A stretch of DNA of 64,000 bases. It comes from Holothuria scabra. Its lineage: Eukaryota > Echinodermata > Holothuroidea > Aspidochirotida > Holothuriidae. The stretch lies in NCBI GenBank assembly GCA_037179385.1, contig CM074195.1, positions 12,127,887 to 12,191,886 of the forward strand. The letters are read 5' to 3'. The stretch's first letter is position 1. Each line of letters opens with the position of its first letter. The notes below the pieces were generated by a model. That model ran no database searches and was not told where the DNA came from. It saw only the letters and a list, made by a program, of their open reading frames with translations. Below, one piece after another: positions 40,137-54,500 of this stretch. The translations under genes were made by a program, and so were the position numbers.

Positions 40137-42231
40137 TGCCATCGAAGAGTTTTAGACTGTTAGTGGTATTTGATTTTAGTAAGGGCTTTTTTACGTAATG
40201 AGTATTTTAACTAACATTTGGAGCTGACTTGACCACATGATTACCTACTATGGTATTTCAATGAGATGTTACAGTACTTCTATGTATTGTTCATATGGCT
40301 GGAAGACAGGGGAGGGAGGGTCAGGTATCGGGATCATACCTGTACCTAGACACAATGAGTGGAAAAGTGCAGGGAGTATGACACCTTGAAAGTAAATGCC
40401 AAGGTTTAGAATAACCACCATTTACAACAAAGGACCCTTTCTGGTTTTCTTTGTCATCCTCAATAGGTATTTTGCAGTCATTTGATCATCAAGTTGGTAG
40501 ACCTGTACATATGTCATCATAATGTTACCAAAATCTATGTTATCCTCAGTTTTAGTACAGATTCAAAATGCAATTGAACAGGGCTGTTGTTGTATGAAAA
40601 GAGATAAGAATATATTGGTCAGTTGAATAGAATAGTATATAAGAGAAACTAACTTTTTGTGTCTTGTTTTGAATTCTGGTCCTAAGATATGCTGGAACAA
40701 ATTGAGCTCTAAAGTGTGAGTAATAAATGTTAAAATCATACTGATCTCAAAAATTGAAAACAAGCCTTTTCACAGAACTGAAAGACAGTAAAATAGCTTG
40801 TTGTGCTTTTATTTATGAACTGATGAAAACATCTAATATGATACATCTCATAGAGGAAGACTGGTGTATCTCAGGCATATGGTTGGTCTTGTCTTCCAAA
40901 CTCATCATCTCATGAAAAAATAAATCATATTGTTAAAGGCAAACTTCTTCCTCAAGCCATGCCCTTTCAACCCCACCCTTAATCCTCTTTTCTTGTTGAA
41001 CCCAATATACGTCATTGCTCTATTACCAAACCCCATCCAACCCTGCCCATAGTTCTCCTTCAATAACAAATCAAAATGCATAGAAATACAGATCAAAATA
41101 GGACCTGAAGCAGTTACATTCAGCTTCTTCACTATAATCCTGCATCCACATTACAAAATCCCTCTCCCCTCCCAGCAAAATTAGCAAACTCAAAAATGTG
41201 GAAGAGCAGAGGTGATGAAGAGCTCAGTCCTAGTGGAAACTGCATTGACTCCTTAAACTGTATTCATTCACATGGGTTACTCATGCATATTTTCATCCCC
41301 CTATGGGCTGGGGTTGTAGAATATGCCCACAGTATTCACTGCCTGTTATAAGTGGCCACCAAAGGTAGAGAGTTTAACAATTGGATCGCTACTTCCACAA
41401 TAACAGAGAGGTTTGTGTGAGAATGACTGACTTGGGTAGCATTATGCAAAAAAATATTACTAGCATTGCAACTGATGAAACATCAGTGTTTAAACTGCAA
41501 TGCAACCCTTCCCCCTACTCCCAATATATCCCACAGTTGGCATGTACACCCTTCATCCATTCCTGTACCCTATGATCCAAACCAGTCAACCCCTCTTACA
41601 AAGAATCAAATATTCTCTCACCTTGTCTGACCTTTTTTTCCCTCCGTGACATTTGGTGCTTTTCAGGATATTTATTCCACAAATTACAACAATTTTTGGC
41701 TGTCACTCTCCAATGTAGCAAAGTGGATGTACAAAACTTATCTTTGCTACTTCTTCTCAAGTCATGTAAAAACAGAGAGCATCCGCCAGCAGCCTTCCCA
41801 TTTCCCTTTACCCTGTCTTGTCCTCTCTGCACACCAACATACCTAACCCACCTTAACAAGAAATGAAACAAAATCTCACTTTATCAAAAGTTTCCAAGGC
41901 CTAATAAAGAACACCAAATATTTTCCAATTTGTCATGAAAATTGCCCTCGAAATTGACCATGGAAATGTAACTTGACCCCTTTAAACAGTAACAAGTTCC
42001 TCTCAACTCCTCTAACTAAAAGGAACACCTTCTGCATCAATGCAATTCGCTGATTGCAAAACTTTTGGATGAAACAATAGAATATTTGAGGCACCATTCT
42101 TAGCACACTCACAATCAAGGTGTATATCTTATATCCACCATAAAATGATCAAGTAAGGTGTATCTAGTCAAAACCATAGACTGAAGCTGCCTCAGCCAAG
42201 CTGTGGAAGTTGCAGCTATGCTTTGCTGTTA
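40137..42231. other. Intergenic, no feature
   Basis: Several 60-90 codon frames with no recognised similarity, and no repeat family of this window. Confidence 0.5.
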
Positions 42232-42622
42232 CCATGGACTTCCTATAAATGGACAGTGCATACCTCCGGTTAGATTGTCCCTACCGTACGTGTGAGCATA
42301 GGCGTAGCAAGATGGCTGTCTTCTATGGTTTTGTGTGGAAGTTGGACTTGCTCACGTAAATCAACAGATTTTGCAAGACAGTTGAAATATTTTCGCAATA
42401 ATACAACGTAAGGTCAAAATCACTACAGGTTATTACAGGTGTATGATATTGTTTCTCATTCAAGTTTAACTTTTGTTTAAAATATTAGAGTCCTTGTCAA
42501 ATCATACAAATTATAGCTTCACAGCAGCCATCTTTGGCGCCTTTTTTGTCCCAGTCAGTGGCGACAATCTACGGATAGGACATGTGTTACATGCTCTGTC
42601 CATGTATATAGGAAGTCTGTGG
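42232..42622 (+). mobile_element. M3 element, copy 2
   Basis: CCATGGACTTCCTATAAATG at the left, GTCCATGTATATAGGAAGTC at the right; AAGATGGC at 42309-42316 and its complement at 42527-42534. Confidence 0.9.
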
Positions 42623-44585
42623 CTGCTACACACATATCATCAATACAATTTATCTGGTCTGTTAATGTAATGTATATAATAGCAAAGCATGGTTGCTACA
42701 GCTTGGATGAGGAGGCTGACGCTTTGCTGTTTCTTCTCAATCAATACCTTTTCTTCACCAACCCCTTGGCATCACATTGCCTCCAACATCTCCAACCCCA
42801 GTCTTTTTCTTAACGATAAGTACATCAAGTAATGCCAATCATGTGATACAAAATAGGGTCAAGCTGCCTTCGAAAGTAATAAAAAATAATTAGAGATTGC
42901 AATTTTTCTCAAACATGATGGAATCATAATAATACAACTTTACACATTTTCCAATGGTCAAAAATAAAAAGAAATGGGAAAAATTAAATATTGCACAAAA
43001 CATAATTCAACTGATATAGTCCAGGTCCAGCCTTATTTCATTCCAATGAAAATATTTCATCTTTTTCATCAGCAAACTCTTCTTATCTTTTCATCTTCTA
43101 ATTCAAGGAAACATAAATCCTTTCTGGCTCAATATTTATAAGCTACTCAATATGCCCCAAACTGTAAAATTTACACTGGAGATTAATTTTGGCGGTTCAA
43201 GAAAAAACTTCCTACAGAAATCTCTCCTTGAGATGATTACAAAACTTGTTATTCCGTGGTTCAATGTTCCAACAAGTGCACACATTCCCAAGATTTGGGA
43301 ACATTGACATAGCCCCAGAGCTACAGCCAACAAAACCTGTAGATGACATGACTGTATCCCTCCAATTTCTCAAGAGAGCTTCTTTGCTGCCCCAAATTTG
43401 ATTTATGCCTCAAAATTTTTACCAGCTCAAATTCAGACCCACTACTGCAGGCATTACATGCTATGATTAACTAATTTTCCCAATAAAATCTGGAATTGTG
43501 GAAGCTTGTTGGTGGTTTACAAACGAGGGGATGGATTTTGTAAACCACATGGACACTTGGACAGTTCAATAGCATTTTACCTACACATTTCCCATAAGGA
43601 CACAGAGTTTGAAAAAAAAAAACATTTTGGATACTTGTTTCAATTTTGACTTTCCCTTTCCGTCAGAAATAAATTCTAAATCTTATACATCTGTCCCTGA
43701 TACAAAATTTGTTTTCCCATTTAACTTATTTTTGCTCACTGGTACAAATACCTTCCCCTTTACTGGATGGTACTGGAACTTTAAAGTAGTTTTGACAGTT
43801 TATCAAAACTTACTCTTCCAATAAATTAACAATTAAGACATGTATGAATGAAATGTTGAACAATATGAATTTCTATGATCCTATTAAACATGTTTTCAAA
43901 AGCACACACACAAAGAAAAAAATATGTCTGGATTTTAAGACCAACTAAGCCCAAGATATTACTTTAAACCACTGAATGGTGCGAGGTGGCTTTCACCTTG
44001 TCTAGCAATGAGAATTCTTCACCAATTACATCAAAATTGTTTATTGACCATATGACAGATTAGTTTCCATCTAAATAAAAGCACATTACTGGATTAACCA
44101 CAAACCCACAGCAACTTAAAATGAAAGAAGAATCATGTTTTTAACATGTTCTGTGCAAATCATTACCTTAACCAAAATAGAAACACTGATACAAGCTCAT
44201 TCAGTTACAGAATTGACTTTCAAGCAGAAAGGACAACAAACTATTTGGTAGTTTGCTGCACCAGACCGGTATCTGTCACCTTCTTAACGGAACCGCACAA
44301 CCCTGTAATATTATGCTGCAAGTAGTTTTACAACTCAGATTTAACAACTTTTTGAAGTAGTCTTCCTTACAAGGTTGTGCTTTTCAACTTTTACATACTT
44401 ATTAACACATCAGCAGCCATCCTTTCAGTTAAGCCCAAATTATCACAAGTCTACGTTTAAGGTAGTTTTACACTTGAGCAAAAATGTTGTGAACTACTTT
44501 TGCAGGTAGTTTTTTTCATCCATTCTCCATCCTGCCTCTCAGCCTCCTCTCTGCCTCTCCTAATGTTCCTGAAGTCCCATCAACG
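42623..44585. other. Intergenic, no feature
   Basis: AT-rich; no supported gene or repeat. Confidence 0.5.
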
Positions 44586-44843
44586 TATATACGAGAATAC
44601 GAGTGGTGCAAGTGTATAGTGACTGTAGTCAGCCATTGGTGTGAGTCTTAAATCTTCTTCATTTATTGTCTAAATTTAATTTCAAACCCTCATATACAGT
44701 GAAATTGAAGGAATCAAGAGGCATTTCAGTGCACAATCATCCATGATACAAGTATGCAAGGAAATTGAAAGATTAAAAGGTATCAGACCCCAGTTATGGC
44801 CGACTAAAATCAGACCATCACTTGCCGTTGGCATTTGTCTATA
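44586..44843 (-). mobile_element. M1 element, copy 3 (inverted)
   Basis: Reverse orientation: GTCTAAATTTAATTTCAAAC, CCCTCATATACAGTGAAATT and CCAGTTATGGCCGACTAAAA are complements of the M1 interior; the left end is the most diverged. Confidence 0.85.
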
Positions 44844-46011
44844 CAGGTCAGTCATTTTTGTCAAACTAACCAGATAAATGTGTGATGATTACCAATAGAA
44901 GTAAACTCCTTGACCTTCACAACTGACTACATCCTGCCCCCATTTCATGGAACCATTTTCCTGCATTACCCCCAAACTGTACTTTGAAAATGATACCATT
45001 GGCAGATGTATGCAACTTGTTCAAAATTACCTTTCCACATGGGGTTTCTTTTTCAACCAACCAATGACTTTCTCAACAACTTTCAAGTCCTTAACAACCA
45101 CACATTTACTGAGCAGCTCCTTTTTCAAGAAACATACTTTTCACCAAACAAAGTCACTTTTTTATCAAGTGCTATTATCCATTTGCTAAAACTAACAGCT
45201 TCACTTCAAGGTTTTACTAAAAGTAACAAGGCTGTGTTCCATAAAACATATCATGAATAGAGAAGTATCTCTAGTGTACCATGGAATCAAATGAGAGGAA
45301 GGGAGGAGTTTGGCTACAGGAGATCCTACCCAACTATCTGATAGACCATGCACTCCCAACCTGAGTCATACAAACTTTGTTTACATCCATTCTACATTCA
45401 TTCCTCTAACATTTAAAAGCAAATATTGAAAGCATGCATGAATTTTATGAAAGAATCTTACTTTTAATTCAATAAACCAACAGTTTACCACTTCAAGGAT
45501 TATAATTCCTTTGACAAATGAAAATCATGGATTTTTGAAGTCCACCAAAAGCTACTTAAATATTACAGTGCAAAGTATAAATTATTACATTATTAACACA
45601 CTTATTGCAATAGAGATGCCTTTTTAAAGTCATCTAGCATTTGGCAAAATTCTACGCTACTAATGAAATTTTCACGAATTGAAAGAGCAAGCACACCACC
45701 CTGGTAATTATGCACAATAAAAAATAAAAAACTTTTGCCATTACACCCATCCTTAAATGAACATTTCATTTCGGTGATATCAAGCCTTTATTTATGCCCA
45801 CTAAGAACACCCTGACATTCTTTACACTTACTTTATATAATATCCTTTTGAAATTCCTGCATTTTTAAGCAGGATTAAATCATGTTCAATACACATGTAC
45901 AACAAAGGATTACTTGGCAAGAATTGTAAATAGGTTGCATATTTATCCTTAATCCCACCCCACCCTCTAGCATATAACAAGCCTAAGGGTAATAGGAAGG
46001 GGTATCAAACC
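44844..46011. other. Intergenic, no feature
   Basis: Two overlapping 80-84 codon frames (44947-45260) lack recognisable similarity. Confidence 0.5.
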
Positions 46012-46206
46012 TTTACCCTTTATGTAAGGTTAAAAGGACTTAATAACTGTAGTGAATACTCACTTTAAAATCCCCATTTACCCTTTATGTAAGGTTAAAA
46101 GGACTTAATAACTGTAGTGAATACTCACTTTAAAATCCCCATTTACCCTTTATGTAAGGTTAAAAGGACTTAATAACTGTAGTGAATACTCACTTTATAA
46201 TCCCCA
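46012..46206. repeat. Three exact-like tandem copies, 65-bp unit
   Basis: TTTACCCTTTATGTAAGGTT and the following 45 bases repeat at 46012, 46077 and 46142 with almost no divergence, so the expansion is recent. Confidence 0.96.
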
Positions 46207-48345
46207 TTTCCCTTCAAACTTTTATGGGGAGGGTGGATTTCACACCTTGTCCCTACTTACTGATCCACCATCCACCTCAACTAAAAATGAAAAAGTACCA
46301 GAAGGAAAGACTTATTTTTCACTTCTAAAGCTTGACAATAGGACAGGGGTAGTATATAGTGATAAAGTTTGTATGTGTTTGGGTACTCCCCAAGGAGAGT
46401 AGCTACTATCTTTCAAAACAAGGACTTCAACAAATTAGGCAAGCTCTCAACATATTCATGTCTTCTTTATTTTATTGCCTACTTTTCAGTACCAAGGCTA
46501 AGAACATGTAGACAACTGAAACACTACTCCAACGATTCCTTTTCCATCCCTTCCCTACCCAATGAACCTTTGATGACTGTGACCATTACTCTAAAAGTAT
46601 TAAAAGACTGATATAATCCATGGATAAAAATATCAGTGATACTTTAAAATCATGATAATATTGACCTATCCAGTTTTGTAACCCATAGCTAAATCTAGAC
46701 ATCATCTTGGAGCAGGAAATTCCATGTTAATAGTGTCTGGAGAAACAAAAACAAAGCTGTTGACTCAAGAAGGCCATAATTATCTCTTTAATCAACCACA
46801 TTGAATACTGTCAATGAGGAAACATCAAATCTTAAGTGATGTCTCAACTGACTGAGCTTCATACAAACAGACTTTTTCAAGTGTTGCAAAAGTATCTGTC
46901 ATCATAATTTGGGTTTAAATTTTCTATTGAACTGAACAGAGCCTGAATGTAGCAAATGAGATGCTTTAATTTTACAGTGAATTGGTTTGGTTTATTAAGG
47001 CTTTAAAGAGGCTCACTGAGTTGATATCGATAACTTTGAGAGAGAGTTTCAAAGGGTCACTACCACATAACAATGCTTATAGTTAGCATAACAAGTCGAG
47101 TTTCAAGTCCAAAAGTCACAGAAAACATTAAAAATTTGTAATTTTCTAGTGTCCTGACTTGTAACCGTTTTGTACATAATTTGAAAAAGTGTCTGGTCAC
47201 GAATTTTTGAAAACCGACTTGAACCGTTAAGTACTCACTTATAAAACAGTTACTTATATGAAGGGTATGGGGATTGTCTAAGATTTACCATTTGTTATTG
47301 GTATGTGAAGAAAACTTGACAGATTTGGAAAAATTTGTTGAATTTCATGAACCAACTCAATGAGCTGCTTTAAGCTCACCTTCTAACCCTCTCATTTGAT
47401 CTAGCGGTGTTTATAACCCCTTTTCCAGTTGCTAGCTTTGTTTTCGTTACTTCACTGCTTTATACACAGAGCATTGTGCACAATGACAGTAGGTTGCATA
47501 TGACAGTGTGTTTCAAAATTTAACATCACTATCTTTCGGTAAGTGAGTTTGGTAATTTGTTGCTGCTTGAAATTGTGGGGTACATGGCGGGATACAAAAA
47601 CAGGGCTCGGCACATTATGCACTGCATTCCATTGTTTTCATACAGAAGGTATATATAATGCAGTATGAATTTAAATGTCAGTCCAACCAAACAAAAACTA
47701 GGGTCTCCAGTACACTTTTACTGCAGATTAAAATACCCGCCCCCATTGTACAGAACCACACTTAAGATCGTTCCTAAAGGTATGGATGGACTGACAAAGA
47801 AGAATTCCATGGACTTTAAGAGTGGACTCAAATTTTGAAAGATGTGTTGCTGGTGGTGAAGCGTTTTGTTTTTCCTGACGATTTGGAAGACATATGCAGG
47901 TACACTGACTCCAAATCAAAATTACTGATCTCACAACTCACCTAATTTACCTCAATATCCACTGCATCCATACTTCATTTTTATTTTTTCTTTCATTCTT
48001 TTGCTCAGTTCATTGCAAGTTTTAAAGGAAAATACCATGTTGCACATCTCTGCAAGGAATTTTATTCACCCCTGGGTCCCATAATAATACAACAGACTTG
48101 GACGACATACTTGCTTTTGGAGAATCAAGTCCTTGGGAGGGACAAAACAATGACCTTGGCAAACATAATAAAATACCCAATCCACAGAACATCTTTGTGG
48201 AACATAAAGATATAACAGCAGCTATGATGGACTGATTGTACATTGCACTCACCAAAAGCTTTTCTTTCGTAATTACACACTGAGGGCGCTCTTAGTTTGC
48301 TTACACCCACAGACACCACAAGTAGTTTTCGATCCCCTTCTCAGT
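46207..48345. other. Intergenic and C7orf25-like 3' flank
   Basis: Holds the 3' untranslated region of the - strand gene. AATAAA on the - strand occurs near 48060, a possible but unproven poly(A) signal. No other gene. Confidence 0.45.
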
Positions 48346-48597
48346 TTAATCTGTGATATCACAGTCTTCCTTCCCCTTGAGCGAATTCTCCTCGGCGGAC
48401 GCATCATGTAAGTCCACGGAGATGTGTCCCCCTAATCGACTCTCTTTACCTTCCATGAATTCAACGTCTATGGTATCTGTATAGAGAGAGCTAATTCTAT
48501 TTGTTGGGACCTGAGGATTGTAGACTTTCTCTGGGTTTTGTTGCTTCTTTTCTGTCAAGGCACGAGACTGGTGTAAATAAACTTCAAACTTCACTCC
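48346..48597 (-). CDS. C7orf25-like last coding exon 8
   Basis: Eighty-three codons and a TAA stop at 48348-48346; acceptor TTTGCAG. It begins GVKFEVYLHQSRALTEKK, the conserved family C-terminus, and then runs on about 65 residues into an acidic tail (VEFMEGKES, HDASAEENSLKGKEDCDITD) longer than the human one. Confidence 0.92.
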   Translation of the reverse strand, partial: GVKFEVYLHQSRALTEKKQQNPEKVYNPQVPTNRISSLYTDTIDVEFMEGKESRLGGHISVDLHDASAEENSLKGKEDCDITD

Positions 48598-51500
48598 CTG
48601 CAAACAAAACAGGAAAAATATTTACACAATTACAACTTTTTAATACATGTTTGTCAAGGCCTTTCACATTTCATGTCAAAATTCTTAAGGTCAAAATTCA
48701 CTGAAAAGAGATCTATCAAAAAGGTCAAATATGTGCAACTTTCACTGCTTTGAAAAAGCATTTAATAGCATGGTCATTTTGGAATTTCAGTTCAAAAGTG
48801 TCGCTTGAAATTTTTCCCAGGTCTCCTAAGGTCCCTGGGTAAAATTCAACAGGTTTTGATGTCAAAGGAAATGTTGTGATACTGCAGCTGTAGAAGAAAT
48901 CATTATAATGCTACTGTAAATGAAAGTAAAACTAGCACTGCTTAAAATTAGACACAGTGTTGTACAAAACTGACAACAATGCCATAATGCCAACAAATGG
49001 ACGCAAGACTATCAAACCAGAATATTTATGCTATGATTTCGTACAAAGATATTAGAGTGTGGAAAGCTGTTTCACTGCCACGTGAAGCCAGTGTTTCCAT
49101 GAATGAGGTGGGGGGGGGGGTGTAAGGGAGGACTTGTTCCCTCCTTTCCAGAAGAAGGGGAAATTCCACCAGCCCCATTTCATTTCCATAAAAATAAAAA
49201 ATGTCAATATATTGGTTTCTTATCTAAGATGAGGACACCTACGCAGCAGTGTTTGAACTAACATAGATAAATGGCCTTGAAACCCTTCAGTTTTCACCTT
49301 ACAGGGGGCCTTGAAGCAAGCTTTTGCCCTGGGGTCTCAACCCATCTGCAACTCTGGCCATGGGCACTAACATTTTGGGCTTGGGGTTTGGCAGCAATAA
49401 CCCCCCCCCCTTCTTTTCAAGTTTCTGGCAGATCCCATGCAACGGGTGCAATGAGATGTTTCAAGGATTTAATGTGTTAGACCTTAACATGTACTATTTC
49501 TAGAGAGTAGAATATGAAATGAATACAAAATTGAGTTTGACCTCTGAAAAAATCTTATGACCTTTGACCTGCCTGAACAATGTAACATTCTCATGTTTTA
49601 GAACTACCTCATGACTCACCTTCCTCTTAGCAGCCTTGATAAAACTGACATTGCCTGTTGTTGTTACTGCAGAGAGGGCATCACCTGTTCCAAATGTTAT
49701 CTGTGAACATAAATTATAAGGACAAGAAATTCATCAACTACATTTTTGTGAAACACAAGAATTTGAAATGAATCAAACATTTCATATTTTTTGGTAAAAA
49801 CTAAGCTGCTAGCAATGATCAAACTGACATAAATTATCACTTCATCAGTATAAACGTTAAAAAGACTAGACTAGACTGTCTGACTCAAGCAGTTAAGTTT
49901 GCTATTAGGGAACAAAGAGAGCTACTGGGTTCAACGTTAAGATTATAACATAAATATGTTAGCCCCTTACCACTTATAATGACCTTCATTGATGACTGTA
50001 AAGCCTGCATCCTAGCGGTGAACATACACTGCTTCCTAGCCCCCTATCTCCACCCCCCCCCCCGGTTCCTATCACTACCCACGAAAACATTTTCCAGATG
50101 GAGGGTAGCAACTGGGGGATATTGTGAAATGAATAAGGTGAAACTATGTTTTGCACATGCTAGCACCCCCTTTTCAAACTGCCCCTCCCCCATGGGAAAG
50201 AGGTTCTTGCCCTTCCTACCAGTATCTCCCCCCTACCCCCTTACCATGACTACCACATTCCCTCTCCCCTAAATTGGATAATGATTCAAGTTCATACCTT
50301 TGAATTTCTTTTAATTCTATTGCTTTCTGTCAATGACTCTGATCGCTTTGAAAGTTGGTCTGGTACCACCCGCACCCTGTTCAATAATTTCTTGGCCCTA
50401 ACTAGTTCATTGGGGCCGGCAATTGTACTAAGTATGTTTTTGAAGTCCTTTAGTGCGGTCTCACACACAATCAAGTCTTTATCTGCAGATATAAGAAAAG
50501 AATATTACATGCAGTATTCAAGAATGCAGCCTGAAATTTTGTAAAGTATTCATAGGCACTTTCTAATACGCTAGAAGTTTTCCTTCATCAATGTATCCCA
50601 AGTGCAAATGTGAGCCAAAAAATTAAACATATAGACAAATTCGGACAGCAACTGATGGTCTGATTTTAGCCGGTCATACCTGGGGTCTATCACTTTTCAA
50701 TCTTTCGGTTTCTTGGCTTATGTGTTCCATAGATGGTTGTACACTAAACTGTATCTTCGTTTCCCTCAATTTCACTGAATATGAGGGTTTCGTTCATGTA
50801 GACAATAAATGAAGATGATTTTAGGCTAATGGACCCCACTAATGGCTGCCTTCAGCCACTAAACACAAGCGCTGATCTGATTCATCTATAAGTCAGTGTT
50901 TATCTCGATATTCTGTAAAACAACCTTGGGATACCTAAGGAACCTCAGTGGATGAAGGTCAAAAGACCCCTATGTCCGCATCTTCTTCACCACCTGTACC
51001 ATCAGTAACTGATGCAGCAATAGCAAGCAATGGGCATATGGGTGGCTGCCATACTAGCCAATTACTTAACATACAGATCAGCTTTATAGTTGCACACAAT
51101 CTCTTTGCCAACCCAAATCCTATCCAAAGCCTTCTCAAACTGGCAAACAGTCGCAACTGAAACTACACTTTCCGCATCACCTGAGGTGAAAATTCAGTGA
51201 CATGTTCCCAAACCAATATGCTTGTGATAGGTTTCTCCCAATGTCACATTTTGTTTGCTTTCAAAAGATCTTACTCTTCCAGTAAATTTTCATAGTAATC
51301 TTATGAACTCACCATAGGCTCAAGTCATGTTCCACTGTTTTAGATACTCTGTTATGACCCAATTTTGATGCAATGACCTGTCAATTTTTGTGCACAGATA
51401 TTAGTAGGTAATATCGGAAAAAGATGATTTCATTTTTTCCCAAGCTGGTGCGTGCAAAGTTCCACAGAAATAAATTTCTACATTAGTTAATTTTTCAAAT

Positions 51501-54500
51501 TGAGTGTATTGAGACATGGATAATTTCAAAGGGGAAACACAACTTAAAAAAGACATCACTTATAAAAGTAATACCTGCCAAGAAGGCTTCCATAGGTCCA
51601 AGGAATGGTGTAGTTCTCTCCTGCTGTGCAAGGTCTTCAATATACGATTCTTTAAAACTGTACACATGGCCACCGTGACTGAGTTCAGATACTAATGCAA
51701 TCAATGTCGTCACATCCATATTAACAGGTATCTTGCCAGATGGTATGGAAGGCGGAACCTGTCACAAAAACATAACACAAAAAAAAAGAAGAAAACTAGG
51801 AAATGTAAGAACACAAAGAAGGGTTTTTGCTGGTAATTTTTCATCATTTTTTTTTTTTATTCCCATCAGTAGATCTCACTGTCAAATTTAGAACTTTGTA
51901 TGCAGATGTAATACTCACTTCAAATGTTAAAATACATTTAGTTTGGAATACTTATTTATCTTCTTACTTTAAAAAGGCCTGATTGTATCACTACTGAGAG
52001 TAACCTCTCATCCCCCTCCCCAACCCCAACACCCCCTCCCCAACCCCAACACCCCTCCCCCAAACCACAAATATTCTAATCCTTCTGAATCCTCCATATC
52101 AATAGTTTTGTTAAAACAAGTCGGCTATTCCAATAAACCACAGAGGAAGGCCACCATTTAACCAATAAGTTTTTTAAGCTGCTAAAAGAAAATCCCTCAA
52201 CTTCTACCCAAATCATTTCATAGAGTAATGAGTTTCTTAGTTCCACAAGCCCCAAATTGCCACAACCTGTTCCAACCCCTCACTCAACCCACTCTTTTAA
52301 ACCTATTTATCTAAATGACAAAGCTTGATCCTGGAAAAATCCCCCTTTAAAACACATTTTTGAAATTTCCCAATTATCAGATTAACAAAATTTAAGAAAA
52401 TGTTTGAAAATACTTTTTGAAATTACAGACTTACCGTTGTTGTTACTTCTGGTAGGGGGAAGACAGGGAGGGATGGTCTCCCTCGCTTTGATTCTTCCAA
52501 ATCTTTAAAGATATGTCCATGGACCATCACCCCAAGCTCTGACAGTTCATCTGCAAGACACAACCCATTGAGATGAGTTTTGTGGAATACAAGAAACTAT
52601 AATGTCTCATTACTTTTGTCAAGTACTTGCAATAACTGAGTCACACCGTGAATAACATGAATTATATCCAGGCAACCTTAATGGTCATTTATTATGAACA
52701 AATGAAAACTTTCAAACAAAAGTACTGACTTTTGAAAAGTGTCTACTGCTAGATATGTCACCTAAACTTATCCTTCTATTTACAAACATGCCTTCTGATG
52801 AGAAAGAAACAGGTATGAATTTCTCACGCAAGCAAACATATTTCACAAGACTCCCATGTTATATCATTCAGTTCCCACCTCAAGGAAAGATGCAGGTTAA
52901 TAATGACCAATCTCACTCAGGGCTCGAAAATCCTGTTTCAGGTGCCCTAGGCTCCCTCCGTCAATGGAAAAAAGGAAGTGGCCAGCTCGACTTGAACCAA
53001 TAGATTGGAAACTGGGCCATAAAACTCCATCTAACTTACTAACTAAAGTCTGTCCTTCAATGTTGGGGCTTTCTAATGTCATGACTGAAAAACCTGTCAG
53101 ACTACTGGCAAACACCAGGGAGTTGTATGAACATTTTAATTCAGTTAGGCCATTTCAGGTTCAAACAAAATCCTATCAGGCTACTACAGCATGTTACTGG
53201 ACAGGCTACTTCTTTCAAAAATATTTTTCAAGCACAGGTGAGACTTCTTTTGCTTTTTAATATTATCTTTCACACTGTGTTTCCTGTACAAGATACTCCA
53301 TGATGAAAAGGAATTAAATCTTCTCTGCCCAAGAACCCATCAAAATATAAGTTGAATGAGAAATCTTACCAACGATATCTTGTGTAACTCCATTGTAAAA
53401 GACAACATGTACTTTTGGTGGCGTAAATTCAATAGGGTTCTGTTCACTTGCAAGCCGGTAAAACTGTACCTGTTGAACTATGTCATGGTCACCATAGTCT
53501 CCACCATCTGTGAACATGAATATGCATTAAACATTGTCACTCATCAATATTCACAGGGTATACTTGTAGTCCACAAAATTCATATCATGATATTCTGCAT
53601 GACCATAACTCTACACACTTAAATCTACCCTTTTCTGATGTCTCTAGTATAGCCTACCCTTGTGGCATGTAATATGCACGTCTCTGCATGGACAAAGGGC
53701 TAGAGCATCTGATTTGCAGCTGGGAGGTCTGGGGTTCAACTTCTGGCTGGGTCATACTGACAACTTGAAAAATGGAACCTACCACCTTTGTGATTGGTGC
53801 TGCAGTGGAGCAGGGAAAACAAGCCAGTGAGCCACAACTGGAGAAAACACTGTGGCAAGCCCAACTTTAACCAATTGGTTAGAAACTGGGACATAAAACT
53901 TCATACAGCTACACATCTCCGGACACTAATGTGAAACCTTACAAAACAAAACATGGGAATTTGGTGTCATTTGGATAAAGAAGGATGGTCAAGGTTAGTC
54001 TCTACCCCACATAATGATTACAAGGCATGAAGGTTTAAATTCATATGCAGGAACCATTTTTTTACAAGCATGGGTAGTATGAGAGGTGTCAAGATTAAAG
54101 ATGTAGGATAATAAAACTGTACAATACTGTATATGAGTGAGGGGGTAAGGAGAGAGACCTCATGTCACAATAATAAATTGGTGATATTCTAAATGTACAT
54201 TTTCTTTTTAAGGGAAAACAGTCTTCACTACCTACATGGTTCATCTCACCCAGAAAATGAAACATAAAAATATCTAAAATATTACTTAAGATACTGCAGT
54301 TGGAAGGGAAAGATGGGGGATATCTGTGAGATAATGTTTCATAATAAGTTTGCAGTGACTGATTAACCCCCTTTGACCAGGAGTTTGTGCTCACCTCCCC
54401 CCCCCCCCCTTCCTTCTGTATAGTAAATGAATTAAAGATCTGTAGGCCATATCAGACATACAGTAATACTGTGCTAAAAGAGCTCACCTTCCCATGTTCT

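Noticed and set aside
37302..48345. An additional gene in the intergenic part
   Set aside because: I looked for exon-like frames with splice sites on both strands and found only short, compositionally random ones.
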